DNA of 64,000 nt, from assembly GCF_000155955.1 (NCBI RefSeq), contig NZ_GG697141.2, positions 937,270 through 1,001,269 on the forward strand. Direction: 5' to 3'. The stretch is from Mitsuokella multacida DSM 20544 (GTDB lineage: Bacteria; Bacillota; Negativicutes; Selenomonadales; Selenomonadaceae). Of the stretch, positions 27,058-34,200 are shown in pieces; within the stretch, counting starts at the first letter, position 1; each line of letters starts with the position of its first letter. Position numbers and translations under genes: made by a program. The notes under the pieces were generated by a model, which was given only the letters and a program-made list of their open reading frames with translations, did not search any database and was not told the origin of the DNA.

Positions 27058-28377
27058 ATGCTGAATCTCGAAAAATCTCTGGCGGCTTTCAATGAAGCCA
27101 AGACGCTCATGCCGGGCGGCGTCAACAGCCCGGTCCGCTCGTACGCCAATGTCGACTGCAACCCGCCGTTTATCGCGAAGGCGAAGGGCGACCGCATCTT
27201 CGACATCGACGGCAATGAGTACATCGACTACGTGGGCTCGTGGGGCCCGATGGTCGTCGGTCACGCGCATCCGAACGTCGTCAAGGCGCTGCAGGAGGCG
27301 GTGACGCGCGGCACGAGCTATGGCGCGCCGACGCTTCTCGAGTCGGAGCTCGCGAAGCTCGTCATGAAGGTCTACCCGTCGATCGAGGTCATCCGCATGG
27401 TCAACTCGGGCACGGAAGCGACGATGAGCGCGCTGCGCCTGGCCCGCGGTTACACGGGGCGCGATAAGATCGTCAAGTTCATCGGCTGCTATCACGGCCA
27501 CAGCGACAGCCTGCTCGTCAACGCCGGCTCGGGCATGGCGACGTTCGGCGTGCCGAGCTCGCCGGGCGTCACGAAGGGCACGGCGGCGGACACGATCTCG
27601 GTACCCTACAATGACGTCGAAGCCATCACGAAGGTCATGGACGAGATGGGCGACGAGATCGCGGCGGTCATCATCGAGCCGGTCGCGGGCAACATGGGCT
27701 GCGTGCCGCCGAAGCAGGGCTATCTGCGCAAGATCCGCGAGCTCACGCAGGCGCACGGCACGATCCTGATCTTCGATGAGGTCATGTGCGGCTTCCGCGC
27801 CTCGCTCGGCGGCGCACAGGCAGCCTACGGCATCACGCCGGACCTCACGTGTCTCGGCAAGATCATCGGTGGCGGCCTGCCGGTCGCTGCTTACGGCGGA
27901 CGCCGCGACATCATGATGAAGGTCTCGCCGGCAGGCCCGGTCTATCAGGCGGGCACGCTCTCGGGCAACCCGCTCGCGATGACGGCTGGCATCGAGACGC
28001 TCAAGCTCATCACGGCAGAGCCGGAGCCGGGCGAAGCGGACTACAGCCGCATGCTGACGCTCAAGACGAAGAAACTGCTGCTCGGCTGGCTCGAAAAGGC
28101 GAAGGAAGCCGGCGTCACGATCCAGGCGCATCAGGCAGGCTCGATGTTCGGCATCTTCTTCAACGAGCATGAGGTCTACAATTACGATGACTCGTGCGCA
28201 TCGGACCAAGAGGCCTTCAAGGTCTGGTTCAAGAGCATGCTCGAGCAGGGCATCTACCTCGCCCCGTCGCAGTTCGAGACGCTCTTCATGTCCGGCGCAC
28301 ACAGTGACGAAGACATCGACCGCACGATCGAGGCTGCGGGCAAGGCCTTCAAGGCAGTGGCAGAGAGCCGCCGCTGA
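27058..28377 (+). CDS. hemL: Glutamate-1-semialdehyde 2,1-aminomutase
   Basis: HemL, a PLP class-III aminotransferase, makes 5-aminolevulinate from glutamate-1-semialdehyde. LMPGGVNSPVRSYA opens the protein, and the PLP-binding region reads FDEVMCGFRASLGGAQ followed by LTCLGKIIGGGLPVAAYGG with the Schiff-base Lys. Length 439 aa is typical. It is the last gene of the operon. Two large structured repeats follow downstream. Confidence 0.96.
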   Translation: MLNLEKSLAAFNEAKTLMPGGVNSPVRSYANVDCNPPFIAKAKGDRIFDIDGNEYIDYVGSWGPMVVGHAHPNVVKALQEAVTRGTSYGAPTLLESELAKLVMKVYPSIEVIRMVNSGTEATMSALRLARGYTGRDKIVKFIGCYHGHSDSLLVNAGSGMATFGVPSSPGVTKGTAADTISVPYNDVEAITKVMDEMGDEIAAVIIEPVAGNMGCVPPKQGYLRKIRELTQAHGTILIFDEVMCGFRASLGGAQAAYGITPDLTCLGKIIGGGLPVAAYGGRRDIMMKVSPAGPVYQAGTLSGNPLAMTAGIETLKLITAEPEPGEADYSRMLTLKTKKLLLGWLEKAKEAGVTIQAHQAGSMFGIFFNEHEVYNYDDSCASDQEAFKVWFKSMLEQGIYLAPSQFETLFMSGAHSDEDIDRTIEAAGKAFKAVAESRR

Positions 28378-28395
28378 TTTTCTTGCAAAGCCGAC

Positions 28396-28578
28396 GGGAC
28401 GGGGCTGGCCAACACTGCGCGATGAGCCCCTGCTAAACCGATTTTTTGCCTCAGAATCAACCTTGCCAAAGAGCTAAACGCGCGTTGCTTGAACGACGCT
28501 CTTTGGCAAGGGCGGGATGGCAAAAAATCGGTTCTTCACGCAGGGCCTCAACGCTCCGCTTCTGGCCAGCCCCGTCCC
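28396..28578 (-). repeat. Structured repeat, type A copy 1 (about 183 nt hairpin)
   Basis: Perfect 15-nt outer arms (GGGACGGGGCTGGCC and its complement) enclose further nested arms. Read on the minus strand these are AACCGATTTTTTGCC with its complement, then CCTTGCCAAAGAGC with its complement, closing on an apical loop that begins GTCGTTCAAGC. The second stem (GAGGCCCT/AGGGGCTC) has one mismatch. The internal-loop strands AGAAGCGGAGCGTT and GCGCAGTGTT match those of the other type A copies. No ORF of its own is credible. An intrinsic terminator lies just beyond it at 28612. Confidence 0.85.
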
Positions 28579-28611
28579 TCTGGCTATAGCATCGCTCGTT
28601 TTCATGCATAC

Positions 28612-28647
28612 AAAAACGCTGACAGATTTTGCCAGCGTTTTTTTGTG
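28612..28647 (+). terminator. Intrinsic terminator downstream of hemL and repeat A1
   Basis: AAAAACGCTG and CAGCGTTTTT pair around an 11-nt loop, followed by further T. It is probably the end of the hem transcript, in which case repeat A1 lies in the 3' untranslated region as an antisense copy. Confidence 0.7.
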
Positions 28648-28680
28648 GGATTTGTGCGGCCTCAGTGGTCAATCATGACT

Positions 28681-28880
28681 TGGCGGCAGGGTGGCAGGGC
28701 CCATAAGCGGAGCGTTGCCCGACTGCGTCAGGAATCTTTTTTTACCCGACCAGGACCCTGACAAAAGAGCGTCGTTCAAGCGGAGCGCGTTTAGCTCTTT
28801 TGGCAGGATATATTTTAGGGGTAAAAAAAGATTCAGCAGTCGGGTACAGCGGAGTGTTGGGCCCTGCTGCCCTGCCGCCA
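28681..28880 (+). repeat. Structured repeat, type A copy 2 (about 200 nt hairpin)
   Basis: Outer arms of 22 nt (28681-28702 and 28859-28880) pair throughout, with two G-T pairs rather than mismatches. Inside are ATAAGCGGAGCGTT, stem GCCCGACT/AGTCGGGT, stem AATCTTTTTTTACCC and complement, and apical stem CAAAAGAGC/GCTCTTTTG around the loop beginning GTCGTTCAAGC. Orientation is opposite to copy A1, and its stem sequences differ from those of A1. Together A1 and A2 fill most of the 556-nt gap between hemL and the aldose epimerase gene. Confidence 0.85.
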
Positions 28881-28933
28881 CTGCTGCATCCTAGCGCAGT
28901 GTTGTCATCCCTCCCCGGCGGTTCTTGCTAAAT

Positions 28934-29812
28934 TTATCCTATCTCAATCGTATAGCTGAACACCGCTTCTTCGCCGGCGGCGAGGTGTTCGCTGCCTTCA
29001 CGGTCGGCGAAGTCGCCGTCGAAGTCCTCGTAGTCGGCGTGGCCGTGCCATGGTTCGAGGCAGATGAACGGGGCGCCGCCCTGGCCCGGGGTCCAGAAGC
29101 CCCAGTAGGGGAAGTCCTTAGCGATGACGGAGAGCGATTTGCTGCTCTTCGTCGAGCGCAGCGTGACCTTGTCCGATTTGAGATTGTGGTAGGCGAGCAC
29201 GTCGTCCTTGAATTCCTCGTAGCAGAGCGGCAGCCTCGTGCCTTTGAGCGGTTTCGTGCCATGTGTGCGCAGGTACTGACCTTCTTTGTTGAGCGGCATG
29301 TTCGGTGCATCTTCCTCATGGTTGAATTCGAGGTAGCAATCGGAGAATTCCTCCCCGTGCACGATTGGGCAGCGGTAGGCGCCGTGCGCGCCGATGGAGT
29401 AGATCATCTCGTGGTCGTCGTGGTTGCGCACCGTCCAGATGACCTTGACCTGTTTGCCGTGGAGTTCATAGGCCACCTGCAGCTCAAACTTCCAGGGATA
29501 GCGCTTGAGCGATTCCTCCGTCCAGCGCAGCGAAAAGGCGATGCGGTCCGCCTCTTTCTCGACGAGCTGGAAATCCGAGATGCGTCCGAGGCCGTGGCTC
29601 GGCAGCTCGTACGTCTTGCCGTTGACGCGGTACTTGTTGTCTTTGAGCTTGCCGACGATCGGGAACAGCACCGGGGAGCTGTAGCGCCACCAGGTCGGGT
29701 CGCCGTTCCAGAGGTATTCCGTCTCATCCTCGCGCTCCTTGATGGAGCGCAGCTCTGCGCCGTGGTCGCGCACCTGCACGCAGAGCTTGTCGTTCTCGAT
29801 AGTGTAAAGCAT
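28934..29812 (-). CDS. Aldose 1-epimerase family protein (LacX-like)
   Basis: The 292-aa beta-sandwich protein belongs to the galactose-mutarotase-like superfamily. [13 protein letters not shown] near residue 15, [26 protein letters not shown] and the sugar-binding [14 protein letters not shown] with a later LEPWHGHAD are the landmarks. Related proteins interconvert alpha and beta anomers of hexoses or hexose-6-phosphates; the substrate is not certain. It is convergent with the haem operon, and a promoter region shared with pdxS lies upstream. Confidence 0.85.
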   Translation of the reverse strand: MLYTIENDKLCVQVRDHGAELRSIKEREDETEYLWNGDPTWWRYSSPVLFPIVGKLKDNKYRVNGKTYELPSHGLGRISDFQLVEKEADRIAFSLRWTEESLKRYPWKFELQVAYELHGKQVKVIWTVRNHDDHEMIYSIGAHGAYRCPIVHGEEFSDCYLEFNHEEDAPNMPLNKEGQYLRTHGTKPLKGTRLPLCYEEFKDDVLAYHNLKSDKVTLRSTKSSKSLSVIAKDFPYWGFWTPGQGGAPFICLEPWHGHADYEDFDGDFADREGSEHLAAGEEAVFSYTIEIG

Positions 29813-30046
29813 TTGAGTCCCTCATTTCTATTTTCTGGAAAATTATCGGTCTCTTTCTCATTCGCGTTAAGGTCAGTCCATTCCTGCCCGATAGGTCAGA
29901 TTTCTTCGATCGCAAAGTCGGATGGCAGTCGGACTCTTATTCTTGACCCTGCAGAAATAAAGTGGATTGAGGCTTTTGATAAAACCAGGAAAGCGTATAC
30001 TGGAGAGCGTAATCATTCCCGTGCAGCAAGAGAGGAAGGAATCGAC

Positions 30047-30469
30047 ATGGCAGAACAACTCGACAATCGCGATAATCGCTATGAACTCAACAAGCAGCTC
30101 GCCCAGATGCTCAAGGGTGGCGTCATCATGGACGTCACGACGCCGGAGCAGGCAAAGATCGCAGAAGAGGCGGGCGCCTGCGCCGTCATGGCGCTCGAGC
30201 GCATCCCGGCCGACATCCGCGCGGCGGGCGGTGTCGCGACGCCTGCCGATGCCGCGCTCATGATGCAGCTCGGCGCGGAGGGCGTCTTCGTCGGCTCGGG
30301 CATCTTCAAGTCGGGCAATCCAGCCAAGCGTGCCCGCGCCATCGTGCAGGCCGTGACGAATTACGAGGCCCCGAAGGTCATCGCCGAGCTCTCCGAAGAT
30401 CTCGGCGAGGCGATGGTCAGCATCAACGAAGAGGAGATTGAGCTTCTGATGGCGGAGAGGGGAAAGTGA
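30047..30469 (+). CDS. pdxS: Internally deleted pyridoxal 5'-phosphate synthase subunit PdxS
   Basis: Full-length PdxS is about 290 aa and makes PLP from ribose-5-phosphate, glyceraldehyde-3-phosphate and ammonia supplied by PdxT. Here only 140 aa remain in an unbroken frame. Residues 1-61 match the N-terminus ([20 protein letters not shown], then [16 protein letters not shown]), and the text jumps straight to [20 protein letters not shown], which belongs near residue 217. About 155 residues are missing. The junction lies in AAGGVA, a motif present twice in the full protein. Both catalytic lysines (81 and 149, B. subtilis numbering) are in the missing part. The product is almost certainly inactive. 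AGGAAGGA precedes the ATG. Confidence 0.85.
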   Translation: MAEQLDNRDNRYELNKQLAQMLKGGVIMDVTTPEQAKIAEEAGACAVMALERIPADIRAAGGVATPADAALMMQLGAEGVFVGSGIFKSGNPAKRARAIVQAVTNYEAPKVIAELSEDLGEAMVSINEEEIELLMAERGK

Positions 30470-30470
30470 C

Positions 30471-31037
30471 ATGGCGAAGCGAATCGGCGTGCTCGCCGTG
30501 CAGGGCGCCTTCGCCGAGCACGAGGCGATGCTCGGCGCGCTCGGCGCCGTGTGCCATGAACTGCGCAAGGCAAGTGACCTCGAGGAGAAGCCCGACGGCC
30601 TCGTGCTGCCGGGCGGCGAGAGCACGGTCCAGCGCAAGATCCTGATGGAGAGCGGCATGTTTTCGCCCATCAGATCGTGGATCGGGGAGGGCATGCCCGT
30701 ACTCGCGACATGCGCCGGGCTCATCCTGCTGGCCGAGCACCTGAGCAACGACGCGCGCACGTGCTTTGAAACGCTGCCAGTCACCGTGCGCCGCAACGCC
30801 TACGGCCGCCAGCTTGGCAGCTTCATCGCCGAGGCCAAGGTCCGCCACATCGGCACGATGCGCCAGAACTTCATCCGCGCGCCCTACATCGAGCAGGTCA
30901 GCCCCGAAGTCGAAGTCCTCTCCGAGACGGAAGGACATATCACCGCCGTGCGCTATAAAAATCAGCTGGCCCTATCCTTCCATCCCGAAGTCGGCCACGA
31001 CACGCGGCTGCATGAGGCCTTCTTGCGCATGATATGA
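30471..31037 (+). CDS. pdxT: Pyridoxal 5'-phosphate synthase glutaminase subunit PdxT
   Basis: PdxT releases ammonia from glutamine and channels it to PdxS. The class I amidotransferase landmarks are intact: IGVLAVQGAFAEHE, LPGGESTVQRK, the nucleophile Cys in LATCAGLILLA and the His/Glu pair in SFHPEVGHD. Length is 188 aa. It starts one base after the pdxS stop codon and is undamaged, in contrast to its partner. A terminator follows at 31060. Confidence 0.94.
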   Translation: MAKRIGVLAVQGAFAEHEAMLGALGAVCHELRKASDLEEKPDGLVLPGGESTVQRKILMESGMFSPIRSWIGEGMPVLATCAGLILLAEHLSNDARTCFETLPVTVRRNAYGRQLGSFIAEAKVRHIGTMRQNFIRAPYIEQVSPEVEVLSETEGHITAVRYKNQLALSFHPEVGHDTRLHEAFLRMI

Positions 31038-31059
31038 GTACTTTTTGAACAGAAACCAA

Positions 31060-31098
31060 AGAACGCATTTGACAGATTGTCAGATGCGTTCTTTTTTA
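31060..31098 (+). terminator. Intrinsic terminator after pdxT
   Basis: AAGAACGCATTTGACA and TGTCAGATGCGTTCTT form a 16-bp stem with one G-T pair and a 3-nt loop, followed by a T run. Confidence 0.9.
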
Positions 31099-31130
31099 TT
31101 AAAGGCATTCTGTTATGTGAAAGTTAACTT

Positions 31131-31162
31131 TGTCTTGTGGGGGGGGATTATTGTGCTATAAT
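31131..31162 (+). promoter_or_regulatory. Adhesin promoter containing a G7 tract in the spacer
   Basis: A consensus extended -10 (TGCTATAAT, hexamer 31157-31162) lies about 80 nt upstream of the adhesin start. The best -35 is TTGTCT (31131-31136), 20 nt away, and the spacer holds seven consecutive G at 31140-31146. Loss of two or three G would bring the spacer to 17-18 nt. Confidence 0.55.
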
Positions 31163-31240
31163 TTCAGTAAAGTTTTATCGAATCGCAAGAATAATGCAAT
31201 TTTTATTTAAGGGAAAAGCTAGAGAGAGAGGATGTCTCCT

Positions 31241-34200
31241 ATGAATCGAATCTATAAAGTCATCTGGTCGGCCGTGCGCAATACCTATGTGGCCGTAGCC
31301 GAGACCACCCATGCCCATGGCAAGGCACATAGCACCAAACAGCAGATTTTCGCCGCCTTAGCCGCAGGCGTGCTTGTCGTAGGCGGGATGAGCAGTAGCG
31401 CTTATGCAGCTGAGGGGAAAGTGTTAGCTGGGGCAAGTAATAATGTCGCTTCAGGAGAGGATTCTTCGGTAAGTGGTGGTTTAGGTAATAAGGCCTCAGA
31501 AAAATATGCTTCGGTAAGTGGCGGAGCTATCAATACGGCTTCAGGAGAGGACTCCTCGGTAAGCGGTGGTACTAGTAATACGGCCTCAGGAAAGGGTTCT
31601 TCGGTAAGCGGTGGTATTAGTAATACAGCCTCAGAAGAGGGTTCTTCGGTAAGTGGTGGTAGGATCAATACGGCCTCAGGAAAGTATTCTTCGGTAAGTG
31701 GTGGATGTCAAAATATAGCTTCAGGAAATGATGCTTCGATAAGTGGCGGTAGCAACAATACAGCTTTAGGAGTTTGGTCTTCGATAAGTGGTGGTAGTAA
31801 TAATACAGTTTCAGGAATTGATGCTTCGATAAGTGGCGGTAGCAACAATACAGCTTCTGGAACTTACTCCTCAATAAGTGGTGGTAGCAACAATACAGCT
31901 TCTGGAACTTACTCCTCAATAAGTGGTGGTAGCAACAATACAGCTTCAGGAGGTGGTGCTTCGGTAAGTGGTGGTAGTAATAATACAGTTTCAGGAAATG
32001 ATGCTTCGATAAGTGGCGGTAGCAACAATACAGCTTCAGGAGGTGGTGCTTCGGTAAGTGGTGGTATCAATAATACAGCTTCAGGAGGTGATGCTTCGAT
32101 AAGTGGCGGTAGTAACAATACAGCTTTAGGCGGTTGGTCTTCGATAAGTGGCGGCGATGGCAATATTGCCATGGGAAGGGTATCATCAGCTCATGGTGGC
32201 ACTAAGAACATTGTTATGGAACAATATGCTACATCACTCGGTGGCGAGAAGGGTGTGGCGCAGGGATATGGTTCGGTCATCATCGGTGGTTCGACTGGCA
32301 AAGATGCCATTGATGCTGTAGCCATCGGTCCATCGTCTGTTGTTACGGCTATACATGGCACGGCGGTAGGCTATCAGAGCACGACAAACCAGTCTGACAC
32401 GATTGCGTTTGGCCATGATGCAGATGATGTGTCGGGCTATACAGTGACGTGGCAGCAACGCACGGATACGGATTCAGAGGGCCACATCGTCAAGAATGCC
32501 GATGGCACGACGAATGATTACACGAAAGCTCCCACGGTTACAGAGAATAAGTATACTTCTTCCTATTACAACCGCCTCGTCAAAGTTGCAGATGGACAGT
32601 CAGCTCATGATGTCGCTACGGTCGGACAGACGGTAGAGCTGGTAGCTGGCGACCATGTCAAGGTTGAAGCGGATACGACAGCGACTAATATGATTGGCCA
32701 GCAGCGCAAGAAGATATCCATTCTTACCAATGGAAAAATCGAGAAGGGGAATACGGGCTTAGTGACAGGCGATGCAATCAACACAGCATTGAGCGCAGAA
32801 ACAACAGCTCGTCAGAATGCCGATACCACCCTGAACAAGCAGCTCACGACAACGAACAAGAATGTATCCGACTTGCAGACCGCGATGAAGCAGAAGGCAG
32901 ATACGAGCCTGAGCAATCTGACGGATGCCGGCAGGACGGCAGTCAAAGACATCATGAAGGACGATCTGTCGAAGAAAGCGGATGTGTCGACTGTTTATAC
33001 GAAGACGGAAGTAGACAGTCAAGTCAGCGGCCTGAGAACGGATTTGGCAGGGAAGGCTGATACGAATCTGAGCAATCTGACAGATGCCGGTAAGACCGCA
33101 GTCAAAAATATCATGAAAGACGACCTGTCGAAGAAGGCTGATGCATCGAGCGTCTATACAAAGACGGAAGTCGACAGCCAGGTCAGCGGCCTGAGAACGG
33201 ACTTTGCAGGGAAGGCTGATACGAATCTGAGCAATCTGACAGATGCCGGTAAGACCGCAGTCAAAGACATCATGAAAGATGACCTGTCGAAGAAGGCTGA
33301 TGCATCGAGCGTCTATACAAAGACGGAAGTCGACAGCCAGGTCAGCGGCCTGAGAACGGACTTTGCAGGGAAGGCTGATACGAATCTGAGCAATCTGACA
33401 GATGCCGGTAAGACCGCAGTCAAAAATATCATGAAAGACGACCTGTCGAAGAAGGCTGATGCATCGAGCGTCTATACAAAGACGGAAGTCGACAGCCAGG
33501 TCAGCGGCCTGAGAACGGACTTTGCAGGGAAGGCTGATACGAATCTGAGCAATCTGACAGATGCCGGTAAGACCGCAGTCAAAGACATCATGAAAGATGA
33601 CCTGTCGAAGAAGGCTGATGCATCGAGCGTCTATACAAAGACGGAAGTCGACAGCCAGGTCAGCGGCCTGAGAACGGACTTTGCAGGGAAGGCTGATACG
33701 AATCTGAGCAATCTGACAGATGCCGGTAAGACCGCAGTCAAAAATATCATGAAAGACGACCTGTCGAAGAAGGCTGATGCATCGAGCGTCTATACAAAGA
33801 CGGAAGTCGACAGCCAGGTCAGCGGCCTGAGAACAGACTTTGCAGGGAAGGCTGATACGAATCTGAGCAATCTGACAGATGCCGGTAAGACCGCAGTCAA
33901 AAATATCATGAAAGATGACCTGTCGAAGAAGGCCGATGCATCGAGCGTGTACACGAAGACGGAAGTCGACAGTCAGGTCAGCGGCCTGAAAACAGATTTG
34001 ACAGGGAAAGCAGATGCAAGCCTGAGCAATCTGACGGATGCCGGCAAGACGGCAGTCAAAGACATTATGAAGGAAGACCTGTCGAAGAAAGCGGATGTGT
34101 CGACTGTTTATACGAAGACGGAAGTAGACGGTCAGGTCAGCGGCCTGAAAACGGATTTGGCAGGGAAGGCCGATGCGAGCCTGAGCAATCTGACGGATGC

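Noticed and set aside
28925-30046. The pdxS reading frame being open far upstream, to 28925
   Set aside because: This stretch is the antisense of the aldose epimerase gene; the ribosome site AGGAAGGA and PdxS homology begin at 30047.
31430-32230. The 45-bp repeats as a CRISPR array
   Set aside because: Units are contiguous, in frame and encode YadA-head peptides; there are no spacers and no cas genes.
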